NCBI GenBank assembly: GCA_001584585.1
Contig: LSYV01000005.1
Span: forward strand, 3,030,131-3,094,130
DNA from: Gonium pectorale
Lineage: Eukaryota; Chlorophyta; Chlorophyceae; Chlamydomonadales; Volvocaceae
Direction: 5' to 3'
Length of the DNA stretch: 64,000 bases
The translations under genes were made by a program, and so were the position numbers. Under the pieces are notes generated by a model. The model saw only the letters and a list, made by a program, of their open reading frames with translations. It made no database searches and was not told the DNA's origin. Shown here one piece after another: positions 10,816 through 21,300 of this stretch (the stretch's first letter is position 1; the number at the start of each line of letters is the position of its first letter).

Positions 10816-11782
10816 CTGCAAGGAGCCGGTGACGCACACCGCCAGCCCAGAGACGCCGGCCAGCGGCGTCGGGCCGGCGGCGCCGGCGCTGGCCTCGTGA
10901 CCCGGCGATGTCACCCTCCCCGCCGACGGCGAGGCGGCCGCCGCCCGGCCGCCCCCTCCCGCAATGCACTCCACGCCCGCCTCCTGCAGCCGCTGCAGCA
11001 GCTCGCCGGTGGACGGCCGGCCGAAAAACTCCACCACGCTCTCCGCCACCGCCGGCCCCACGCCTGCGGGAGCGCACGGAGCCGTGCCGCGAAGGGTTTT
11101 GTGAACGCGCGGCTCCTACGGACCGCAGCACCATCACGGCAATGGGCGTGTGTGCGCGACCCCGCACACGTGCGCGCGTGCAAGAGGGCGGGAGTGCGCG
11201 CTCGTACGCACGTGCGAGCGCGTGAGGGATGCCTGCCGAATACCCACGCGTCGCAGCATTAAGCCCAGGACACGGTCACCAGAGCGAGGTGAACTGGCGT
11301 CGCACACTGCCGGAGCCGTATATGGCCCCGGGCGGGACCTGCACAACACCTGTACGACCTGGCGCACTGCGGTACGCATGTCTGCCAGGCGGGGGAGCCA
11401 GGCGGGGAGGTGCCGCAGTGCGCACACGCGCATCAACGCTCGCGGCCACACGGCCACATCAGCCGGTTACAGTACAGCAGAGTACGACACCGGCGGGGCA
11501 TACACATGGCCCTAGATGGACGGAAGCTGCAGCGTGCACACCCACGCGCGACTTGCCCTTGCGGTCACCTGCCGCGAGCTGTACGGCCTCCCGTGAGGCG
11601 GCCGTCAAGTCGGCGAGGCGGGGGAAGGCGCGGCCCAGGGCCGCCGCCGCCGAGTCGCCCACCAGCCGGATGCTGAGGCCGCGCAGCAGCAGGGAGGAGG
11701 GCATGGCGCGGGAGGCCTCCAGCGCCGCCGCCAGGCTGGCCTGGCGGGCGGGGCCGAAAGCCGGCAGCGCCGCAAGGGCGGC
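10816..11782 (-). CDS. NAD+-dependent DNA ligase (LigA-type) fragment: HhH repeats and BRCT start
   Basis: LigA seals DNA nicks using NAD+. Only the helix-hairpin-helix part and the first BRCT strand are visible. Exon 11569-11782 codes AALAALPAFGPARQ through LRGLSIRLVGDSAAAALG, the counterpart of the E. coli segment around FALGIRHVGE. Exon 10816-11063 codes GVGPAVAESVVEFFG, then a Gly/Ala insert, then LAGVSGLAVCVTGSLQ, the opening of a BRCT domain. The GT-AG intron between them (donor GCAG|GTGACC, acceptor CCCGCAG) keeps the frame. The adenylation, OB and zinc-finger domains are not found between here and 13 kb. A short frame near 11900-11940 (ARLYALG) could belong to the previous exon. The 20-N gap lies just upstream, so missing exons may be an assembly problem; otherwise this is a remnant. 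Spliced structure argues against bacterial contamination. Confidence 0.7.
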
Positions 11783-12030
11783 CTGAGGGGCGCGGAAACG
11801 GGCGGGGATGGAGGGAGGGGGCGCGGTGGCGTGGAGGCTGGCGGGGGCGAGGAGGCTGGCGGGTGGTGAGGGGGGCGGCGGGCTACCGCCACGGCGGCCG
11901 CAAGGGGGCAGTGACACGCCGAGAGCGTACAGGCGGGCTTTCACGCCCTACGCTCGTTCGGCATGAGGCCAGCGCATGGTACCTTGAGCATAGGGCAGCA
12001 GCCGACGCCACAGCCGGCCCCCGCGCCCCC

Positions 12031-12101
12031 AACACCCCGCGCCGCCAACACCCCGCGCCGCCAACACCCCGCGCCGCCAACACCCCGCGCCGCCAACACC
12101 C
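12031..12101 (+). repeat. 16-bp minisatellite ending at the assembly gap
   Basis: Four complete copies plus seven bases of AACACCCCGCGCCGCC, running directly into the N run. The true array length is therefore unknown. Confidence 0.95.
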
Positions 12102-12121
12102 NNNNNNNNNNNNNNNNNNNN
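12102..12121. other. Assembly gap (20 N)
   Basis: Twenty undetermined bases. Open frames crossing it are not meaningful. Confidence 1.
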
Positions 12122-12900
12122 CTCAGCTCGAGGAAACCGCCTTTGGGGCCGCCACTGCGGGATGGCAGCTCCCACGATGCGGCCGCTCTCCGCATCCAGC
12201 CGGCGGCGATCATCTGGCTCGTCGCACCCCCCAAAGGAGCCGACAGGAGGCGGTCGTGCTGACCGTGCGCGTCATGGCGGCGTTCTGCGCCCACGCCAAG
12301 AGCCTTCTTGCGCGCACCAAGGCGGCGCCAGCGGAGGCAGCAGCGGCGGCGGCGGCAGCGGCAGGGCAGGGCTCTGTTGCCGCTGCTGCCGACGCCGTCG
12401 CTGCTGCCGCTGCCGTCGCCGATGGCTGGTTCCGGACTCCGCTGGCCACAGCCTCCCAGCTGCGAGGTGCGCGCTGGTGCGTGGCGCCGCGCCGGCGGCG
12501 GATGCGGCCAAGGCCGCGGACTGCGCGCGGGAGCTGCTCGTACTGCACGCCTGGCGCCTGCGCTTCCTGCGGGCGGCGGCGGCGGTGCTGCCGGCGGCGG
12601 CGGCGGCCGAGAACGCCCACGTCGCGGGAGTGGGCATCGGAGGCAGGGAAGTCTGGTCTGGAAATGATCATTTTGGCTGGCGCACGGGCAGTCGCATGCT
12701 TCGTTCGGCACACATGCGTCGTACCACAATCTTCTCGTTGGCTGTGGATGCGCGGTGCGAGGATGAGCTGCTGCCGTACATTCTGTGGAAAGGTGTCAAG
12801 GAAAGCGTGCGAGCGGTGACACGGCGTGTTTCGCCGTGCCGTGCAAGCTTACATGTGGGCCAGCGCCTGAGCGTAACCCAAGTAACCTAACATCAGATGA
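12122..12900 (+). other. Coding-like Ala-rich segment, frame unclear
   Basis: Plus-strand frames give VRVMAAFCAHAKSLLARTK, an Ala-rich run and VADGWFRTPLATASQL, and then in another frame ADCARELLVLHAWRLRFL. Together they look like one helical protein interrupted by a frame shift near 12460-12480. Beginning and end are not identifiable and the 5' side abuts the gap. It may relate to the frame-broken gene at 9.1-10.1 kb, but no shared motif proves it. Confidence 0.25.
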
Positions 12901-13636
12901 AGGTGTCGCATGATAACCGCCCTCCTGACATGTATGTGAACTGCCGTATGTACACGGTAATGGCGGAAAAGCGCTTGTGTTGCCGCTTCTGGGCTCCTCG
13001 GACGTTTCTTTGTCGCTGGGCTACATATCCAGCCCGGTAGAACTGCAGGAGCTCGCATCAGTGTCAACTTACCCGTGCGCACTCGCCACTCGTGCCATCA
13101 CTGTTCTTCTTAACCGGAAAGCTCAGGACGTCATGAACCCTGCGCGCTGCAGCTAACCCGATGTTGCGCGCTGCTGCTAACCCTGTCCAGCCTTGCCCGT
13201 CGGAGCTGCGCGTGCGCGTGCGTGGTGCACCTGCACAGCGGCCTCTTGAGGACACCAGCGACCTGACCAGCCGAGAAGCGTAGGCCGAGATACAAGGAAG
13301 CCCGCCCTGACGTAGTGTTACAGCCCAATGCCAGGTCCAGGACAGTACGTTCGTGGCATTAACTGCGCACGTCCGCATCGTTGTGCCACACGGCCGTAAT
13401 GTAAGTGTATTTATAGGCTTCCTCGCTCACCTCCCGCCTCTGCCCTCACGACACACAAGTCAAACACAGGCCACCTTCGTCAGTGCAACTGTACTGCCCG
13501 TAGTGACAAGCCCGTACCCATGCAAACCAACCGAATGACAAACACCAAGGCGCAGCCCGGCATAGCTACCGGTACAGGATATCATATTCCGCATGCAACA
13601 CTCGGCACGGGGCGAGCTTTTAGCGCCGACATGTGA
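12901..13636. other. Intergenic, no gene recognised
   Basis: Lies downstream of the MATH-BTB gene and should hold its 3' UTR. I see no coding exon, RNA gene or repeat here. Confidence 0.5.
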
Positions 13637-15123
13637 TCAGCCCTTCCGTGAAGCGGCCGCTGCCACCAGCAGCCGCCCTGCCAACTCGGGGTTGGACTCC
13701 GCCAGTGCCTGCGCGTCCTCCATGGTCACGTGCGCGGCAAACAGCACGTACTTGGCCTCCAGTTGGCCTAGCAGCGCCGCCGCCGTTGGTCCGCCGCCGC
13801 TGCCGTCGCGGCTCTCCGCCCACAGGAGGTCCGCGGTGATGGTTGCGGAGCTGGAGGCCTCCGCGATGGCCTCGTACAGCCCATCACGGGTCTCCGTCAT
13901 GAGCCACTGGTCCGCCAGCTCCGCGGCCGGCTTGAGGAGCTCCGACGGGCAGGCGGCCGCACCGCCGTAGATGCTGCGGAGGAGCAGTGCGACCGCGCCC
14001 GGGTCGGCGTCTCCCAGCTTCAGCTCGCGCGCGCCCCTGTCCCCAAAGCCGCTCTCGAACAGCGTCTTGAAGTAGGGGCAGCGCGCGGTGAGGATGAGGC
14101 GGTGCACGGGGAAGGAGCGGCCGCCGGCCAGCAGCGTGAGGTCGGAGGTGGCGCCCGGGGAGTCGAGGAGGGCCAGGAAGTCGCGGGAGAGGGTTGATGC
14201 AGAGAAGCGCAGATACAGCGGATTCTCGACCTGCACCTCCACGTGGATCACGAGCGTGCCGTCGTCCCGCAGATAGCCCATGTTCAGGTCCACGAGCGGC
14301 AGCATGTGGCTGAAGCCCCAGTCCACTTGCTCCGGGACGAACGTGTGCGTGGAGTCTGGAGGAGGGGCAGGCAGTTATGGGGTTAGGGGCCAGGGGTGGG
14401 GCAGGACAGCTGGGTCAAAAGGCGCGGAAGGGCCCTGGCGCCGTGCGGGCAGGGCTGGACGCTGAAGGCTGGCTGGCACGAGGGCCGGACGCTTGGGCAG
14501 TGCAAGCACGGAGGGGGATGTTATATGGGGGCACTGCCGCCCCAGCGTCCAGGGACGCCTGCGACGCGGCATACCCTTCGCCCAGGGCGCCGCGCGCTCC
14601 ACTCCTACCCTTGAAGAAGTCCTTCTTGGGGTCCTTGTGGTTCTTAATGGTTAGCTTAAAGGTCGCCTTGGGGCTGAGGTTATGGGGCGCGAACATCGCC
14701 TCGGGGTACCCTAGAAACACCGACACGTACTTGTACGGCTGCTTGTTCTGCTTGGGGAAGCAGAGCAGCTTCCTGCATGACACGCGGCAACACGCGGCAA
14801 CACGCGGGCCGCCTTCAGCCCTCGTGGCACCATCAACATGGCGGCCGGCCGTAGAATGGGCGTACTCCGGCCAGCAAGGAGGACGTGCGGCACGTACCAG
14901 AGGTAGGTCCCCACTTCAAAGGTCTCCGACACCTGCTACCCGTCCAATTTTGCAAAGTTCCGGATCTCCCACTGCAAGGGGCAAGGAAGGGCACAAAGGT
15001 GGTCGAGACAGGCTGAGTCCTGGACTGCCCGGCCAGCAGGTTCGCTGGCGCCACCACCCGGCACACCTCGTAAGAGCCACTGCCACCGACCTGCACTGGC
15101 TGGCTTCCGCCGCATGAAGACAT
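13637..15123 (-). CDS. MATH-BTB domain protein, with an in-frame TAG in the MATH domain
   Basis: MATH-BTB proteins normally bring substrates (MATH) to cullin-3 ubiquitin ligases (BTB); that role is family knowledge. Exons 15067-15123, 14898-14971, 14609-14772 and 13637-14355 join in phase, 338 codons with the stop. The MATH domain starts with SYEWEIRNFAKLDG, continues through SETFEVGTYLWKLLCFPKQN and ends near VDWGFSHMLPLVDL (about residue 109-122). BTB follows at about 160-265 (SDLTLLAGGRSFPVHRLILT, ARCPYFKTLFESGF). Codon 31, between KLDG and QVSETF, is TAG (14936-14938). The flanks align with MATH strands on both sides, so this is not a wrong frame. The oddity may be a sequence error, a null allele, readthrough, or avoidance by use of the alternative acceptor TAGCAG four bases further on, which would lose part of the domain. 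The final stop is TGA. Confidence 0.8.
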
Positions 15124-15926
15124 CTGAAAGGCGGGGCTCCGGACGCGACTTCCCTCGCGCAAGAGCACGGCGCAGCGTGAATAGAAACCAGCTTCAGACG
15201 TTCAAGGATGTAGAGCTCAGGCCAAACGTGCTTCCTGGCTTCCTTGGCGCAGACTTGCAAGACACCAGAGGTCCGACATAACCTTGGACGCATCCCGTGC
15301 CACGGTACTTAACTGGCTGTCCTTGAATCGCTGCCTCGCTTTGGCTGCGGAGCATTGCAGACAGCTCGTGCCCGAGTAAGGAGGAGGGCACCAGCAAAGC
15401 ATGAGGAAGGTACTCACTGACCCTTGGGTCATGGCCTGTCCAAACGGCATGCGCCGGTCTGCTCCCAGTGGTGGAAAGGGAAACCTACCGACGTGAGCGG
15501 CAGAAAGGGCTCGGCGCAAAGATCCTTTACAGGCGAGCATTGCAGATAGCGTCGGGGAAGCGCATAGCAAACCTGCCTCCAGCTGGAACAGTCGAAACCC
15601 TGCCGCACGCTTGCCAACCATTGCCCATATGGTAGAAGAAATCCGGCTCTAGGTTCGCACTATGGCAGACCACCTTCCGTCCGGGACGTGCGCACGGGGT
15701 CATGACAGCCTCAAATACCCAAGACCACAATGCTGCAGGCTTGTGCCCGCAGCCATAACTTGGCACTGTAACAAGTGTAGGACATGTCGGACCGTACCAA
15801 GGTGAAGCCCAACTGCGAATCACAAGCACGGGCACTGGCCACCACTGCCTGCGTCGCAAGGGCGTATGATGGGCTGATAGCGCAACTCGAGGCACCTCGG
15901 CACTTCCGTAGGATCCGAGCTCCTCA
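15124..15926. other. Intergenic between two minus-strand genes
   Basis: Should contain the promoter of the MATH-BTB gene and the 3' UTR of the FRA10AC1-like gene. Frames here lack domain matches; nothing else seen. Confidence 0.5.
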
Positions 15927-17467
15927 TTACAAAAACAACCCTTCCAGGTATGAGTCCATTTCGTCCTCCACACTCACCGCCTCCTGAGCCGGCTTCGCCT
16001 CCCACACGCTGTTATCTGCCGGCAGCGTGATAATGGCGGGTGGCGCCGCCTCACCCACCCCGGCCGCTGCAGCAACAGCCCCGCCAGCCGTCCCCGCGGC
16101 TGCGGCAGGCGGCGGTGCGACGTCACCCGCCGCGCGCTCCAGGTCCGCTGCGCCGATGCCCTCGGCAGCTGCCGGCCCTCCCTTGGCGTACTTTTGTACG
16201 AACTCCAGCGCCTCGCGGACCCGTGGGTCGGCCGGAGCTCGCTCCGCCTCCTCCGCCTCGCGCTTGCGCTTGCGCGCCGCGGCCGCGTCAGCTGCCTTGG
16301 CCAGGGCCTTTTCCTTGCGGTAGTTCAGCTTGAAGGCGCACGCGGGGCATACGCGCAGCTTGACCAGCGCCTGCTTGCGCTCGCCGGCCTCCTGTTGGGG
16401 AGGCGCACGGAAGACAGGGCGCAGAGGCGCCAAAAGCTGACTCTCGCGTTGTGCCGCTTTAGCGGGATACGCCACTAGGCGGTAATGGGCGCCGCGGACT
16501 GCATCACCAACCGCCAGCCCGGCCTCCGCTATGCACTACTGACCAAAAGCATCCCCAGGCAGCTCCGGCCGCCGCTTGCCAGCACCTCACCTTTCCAACG
16601 CCTATTCGCCCATCCATACCCCCCCGAGCGTACGAGGCGCCCCCGCACCTGGTATGCGAAGTTGATCTCGTAGCTGCACAGCCCATCGGACGCGTCGCAG
16701 CCCTTGGCGCCGCACACGAACTGGCCCTTGCCCGCCATGACCTCCTTGGCGGTGCGCCAGCGCATGCCCAGCTTGCTCTGCTTGTACTGAGTCAGGTCCA
16801 CGATGGCGTACTCCTGTGGGTGGCGTAGGCGATCGGGGCACGAAGAGGCGATCAGGATGACAGGCCGCTGCACGCGAGGTGCTGAGGCTGGCACCAACGC
16901 AAGGGCGGGGCGGGGGTTGGGCCCGGGGCAGAAGCGCGCAATTGGGCAGAAGAGGGCGCGCGAAAGGGATCAGGAACTGGGAAAGGGTTACCACAACCAA
17001 CGCAGGCTGAAACCGGAGACCCGCGGTCCTGCCCGTCGCCTGCGCTGAGCTGTGGGCTCAGGCGCCCAGTGCGCTATGTGCCGCGGATGGGATATCTCCC
17101 GGCACCGGAACCAACATTGCGCACTACAAGGCACAGCGACGTCAACCCGCCACCGTGCACACCGTACCTTGAAGAGCCGGTCATAGTACCGCTTCGCCAG
17201 CCGCACCTCCCAGCTGGCGTTGCTGTCATCGTTGTCGTCGCGGATGAAGCGGTGGTGCTCCACCAGGGCATCCGCATCCGTCCGGACTGGGGCGCTGCTG
17301 CCGGCGGCATCGCGTGCGTCCCCGCCGCGTGCGTAGTAAGTCAGGTAGTCGTTGACGAGCTTCTTGTGGCGCTCTGCTGCGTTGAGGCCTAAGAAGTGGC
17401 TCGCATAGTGTTGCGCGCCTTGCGCCCGGCCAAACGCAGCGCGGCGCACGTCGCCTAAGTTCGCCAT
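15927..17467 (-). CDS. FRA10AC1: FRA10AC1-family nuclear protein
   Basis: Human FRA10AC1 is a conserved nuclear protein associated with the spliceosome; a role in RNA processing is inferred for this one. Exons 17168-17467, 16649-16813 and 15927-16391, all phase 0, give 309 residues. The N-terminal part has HYASHFLGLNAAERHKKLVN and a long DDNDDSNASWEVRLAKRYYD region ending in LFK. The core is LGMRWRTAKEVMAGKGQFVC followed by CGAKGCDASDGLCSYEINFAYQ and ERKQALVKLRVCPACAFKLN, with the two Cys pairs (CGxxxC and CPAC) typical of the family. The tail is Lys/Arg/Glu-rich, then Ala/Pro-rich, and ends DEMDSYLEGLFL. The start ATG at 17465-17467 gives MANLGD; an upstream in-frame ATG would add 20 residues without similarity. 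Confidence 0.9.
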
Positions 17468-18332
17468 CGCCTCTGCACTACGAGCATGCAAGCTAGCTAT
17501 TCCGTAAGTTAATACGAAGCGGTTCAAAACTCACACGTGGTAAGCATGAGCGAGCGATGCGCCCCTCAGTTACATTCTTGCGAGTCGGCAGTCAAATTAT
17601 GATACGCCCAGCCAAGCCATGGCCTCTCACGGTAGTCAGAAAACCTGCAGGTTATGATACTTAATTTACAATAAAATCCACCCAGGCGGGCACTCCGTAC
17701 CAACCACGTGCCGTACTCGTACCGTGCCCACGCGACCACGGCGCACATTCATGAATGCTGCCGCACAGAGTTCTGCTCTGCAATCTTTGCGTCATATTCT
17801 CACCCGACATACCCATGAACGCCACGGTCGCTTAGTACTCCTCCCCTCTCCAGTCGCCGATGCACTACCGGTTCCCACAAAATCCGGGTAGCGACTATGC
17901 TGCGGGGCTTGGACGGGGATGGGCTATCACGTTGGATCTGGCCTTCTCCCACATCCGCCCGCCTTCACCACATCACGATGATGCTGCGCCATGTCACTGC
18001 GATCATACCCTGTGCCCTATTTGCACCGACCCCTCCTCCCAAACGTGTCGTGCCATCCAACTTTGCACCTGAGTACTCGCAGACACCCCGTGCGATCACG
18101 ATTGCATAAGACCACTCAGTTCCGAGGTCTCGCATGAATGATGAACTTGATCATCCGTTACGCATGCACGCTTCCGCGACCTGGATACCCACCTCTCACC
18201 TCATGCGACCCGTTAATCACGCCCATGGCACCACGGACCGCGTGGTGCGGCATCCCTAAACCACTGAACCTTCCGCAAGGGATTCTCTTCTCTCGAGCGC
18301 CCCCGTCATTGCTTCCCCGCCGCCCCAGCCCC
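17468..18332. other. Intergenic, no gene recognised
   Basis: Upstream region of the FRA10AC1-like gene and 3' UTR of the mannosidase gene. It is locally more AT-rich at about 17590-17700. No coding exon or RNA gene seen. Confidence 0.5.
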
Positions 18333-21300
18333 TCAACCGCCCCGCACGCGGCCAACGCCCGCGGGGTCCGCTCCGTCGCCGGCAGGCTTGCGCAGGAATC
18401 GAGCGATCCGCGGCAGGTCCTCGAGCGCCTCACCCGCCGCCTGCAGCTTGGTCCCGTGGAACCTGGCCAGCGCCTTGCGCAGCTTGACGTCCGTCTTGGA
18501 GCCCCAGATTGCGAGGGGATGCGCCTCCGTGTTGAAGACAAACTCATCTAAGGGAATCTGCCAAAGCAATGGCGGAGCGTGGGTGCACATGTCAGTCCAT
18601 GAGTGCTCGGGTGAGTACGCCAGCTGGGGGCAACCGCACGGACTTGTTCGCAGGCACTGTACGTGGCGGCAAGGCAGCTCCCACAGCACCCAGACCTACC
18701 CAGGCAAAGGGCAGCAGGGAGGACTCAACGGCACCAACACAAATCACCACCGGACACGCATTCCCAACTGTTAGGCCGTGCCGGTGCCGGCACTCACACC
18801 ACACGGTTCACGCCGCCCCTGCTCACCTCCTCCGGATCGTCCGAGAAGAGCAGGTAGAAGTACTTCATGGTCTCCGCCATCCAGAACGACTCCATCTTGT
18901 TGCCGGGAACCGGCGGCACCGACGTCACGTCCTGCAGCACCTGGAAGCCGCCCGTGCCGACGCGGCACCAGCGGTCGTACGCGCGGAACATGTTCCAGCC
19001 CCACTCGCGGTAGATGGGGTCGCCTGGCGCAGCGGCGGAGGCGGGTGGAGGCAACGGCGGGAGGCGGCAACGGCGGTCAGCAAGAGCCGGTACATCGGAG
19101 GTATCGGTGAGGTGCGGCCCTTGGCAGGGAGTACTGCAGGGCAAACGACGCAGCGAGTGTGCTGCTCTGGCGCCCGCGGCGGCAACCGGACACCGGCGAC
19201 GGTGCCGGATTCCAAAGCATTTGTGACTCCAGGCGGGAGTGCACGCGGGGGCGCGGCGCCACCTCCACCCCCACCGCACCTGTGGCGCGCCAGAGGTAGA
19301 ACAGCGACTCCGTGACCTCCGGGCGCAGGAAGCTCTCCCTGCTGCGCGGCGTCATGCGGTAGGTGACGCGCCTCGGCGGCTCCGTGCTCTGTTCCTGTTG
19401 CCTCCGCGACTGACCGCCCTGGGAAGCCCTTAACAGGTCCTCAGCCTTGGCCCTCGCCTCGTGCTGTAGCAGGCGCCGAGAGCTCCCAGCGCCTCCCCCG
19501 CCCTGCCCCTGCGCGGCCTGCCCCTGGCCGGCGGCCCCACCGTTCCCGCCGGCGCTGTTGACGCCCGCGGAGCCCGCAGAACCGCTGCCGTTGCTCCCTT
19601 GCCCTGCGAAGGAGCTGCCGCCTGTGCCGTTCGCCTGTGCCGGCGGCGGCGACGGCGGCGGCGATGGGGGCGGCGGCGGCGGGGGGGAGAAGTGCGGGAC
19701 AAGCGACACCGAGTCGAACGCGACGCCGCTGGGGCTCTGGTGGTAGAGCTCGTAGCACGCCTTCATTAGCTTGACGGCAACCATCAGGTCGTCGTCCTCG
19801 TCGGGGCCCGAGGCGGTGTTGATGCCGTACATGTGGCCTGCGTGCAGAAGCGCCCGGCAGGCAGGGCGGTGGGGTTGTCAGGCAGGCAGGTACTCGAGCA
19901 CAACGTGATCGTGCAGCACCGGCTTGGGTTCGCGGCAGGCTGGCCGGCAGGCGTGGCCGGTCGCGCGCCTCCTCACCCCTACAGATTCCCCATCCTTTCC
20001 AACCCGCTCTTGGCTTCGTGACGCGACCCCAACTTTGGTGCTTTCGGCCATGACCACTGGCTGCTGCTCCCTGGAGATGACAACCCAAATTGGTTTGTCA
20101 GTCCCACGCACCCAGCGCCATGGTGCCGGGAAGGAAGCAGGTCAGGTGCTCCAGCACGTTCTGGCGGGAAACGCCGTTGTCGTTGTCCGCCACGATCCAC
20201 ACGTCGCCAATGTCGTCGCCCATCCATAGCTTTGTCAGCATGTGCTTGCGCATGCCTTGAAGCGCGCGCTTGTACATGTCCAGGCAGATCTGCAGCGGGG
20301 GGTGACGGGGGGGCCCGTCAGGTTGTTTGTCATAGACAGGCAGGCGGATTGGGCACATCTCCTTTTGAGGAGGGCCCAGAGGTGCCTGCCGTGTGCGGGC
20401 ATTGCGGCCCGCGCGATGAAGGCCCACTCCGAGCCGGAAGGCCCGCTACTTCACAGGTGGCAGTGAGGTGGCGCTGCAGCCGAGGACACCGGCTATCAAC
20501 TAGCAGGAAGGTGGCGGCGGGCAAGGCGTGCGGTGTAGCCACCATACCACCAGCCGACGACCCACCGGCTCACAAAGATCTACTGTGCACTCTAAGCGAC
20601 CCTCCCGAATTCCGCACCGTGTCGCTGCCATTGGTCAAGATCCACTGCTTCAGCATGTACTCGTACGCGCTGTCGGCCGCCGCGCCGAACGTGAAGTGGT
20701 TGCCGTTGCACGTCAGGGAGTCGCCGTTGAGGTTGGTGCAGTACAGGCCGTCCATGTTATTCATCTGGGCCAGCTGGTACCATGTCACCATGGCAGTCTC
20801 GCGGTACTCGGGCCGCCCTGGGGTATGTGGCCGTCGTGGGGGCAACGGCGGGAGGGCAGGCAGGGCATCGGCAAGTGCGCGTCGGACATAGGAGGCACCG
20901 CATGGCTGGACCCCAGCAGTATAAGCGGCTACGAACACGATGCGCGAGGGAGCGTAGATGTCGTCTTTCCTTACTCGGGACAAGCCCACCCACATCACAA
21001 CTGGACCACACAGGCGCCAGCACCACACCGCTGCGCCCCAGCCATCCTTACAAGCCAAACACAAACCCCATTCGGTTTGGAATTCCGTGAAGCAGTCCGC
21101 TCCGACCCACCCGAGATGCGCGTGACCGCGCTGAACTCCATGGACAGGGTCGCCACCTCCGCCAGGCACGTGCCGCCAACGGACGCCCGGTAGGCCGCCG
21201 CGTTCTTATCATGCACGCTGAAGTGCGGCTGGGCCAGGCCGCTGGAGGTGTTGAAAGCCGGGAGCAGTCTGCAGAGCAATCGCGGCAATGATGGCCAGTT

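Noticed and set aside
10816..11782. Ligase fragment as bacterial contamination
   Set aside because: The coding segments are separated by a phase-preserving GT-AG intron and share the surrounding composition.
14936..14938. TAG reassigned to glutamine
   Set aside because: TAG serves as terminal stop in other genes of the window, including the well-supported CASP gene.
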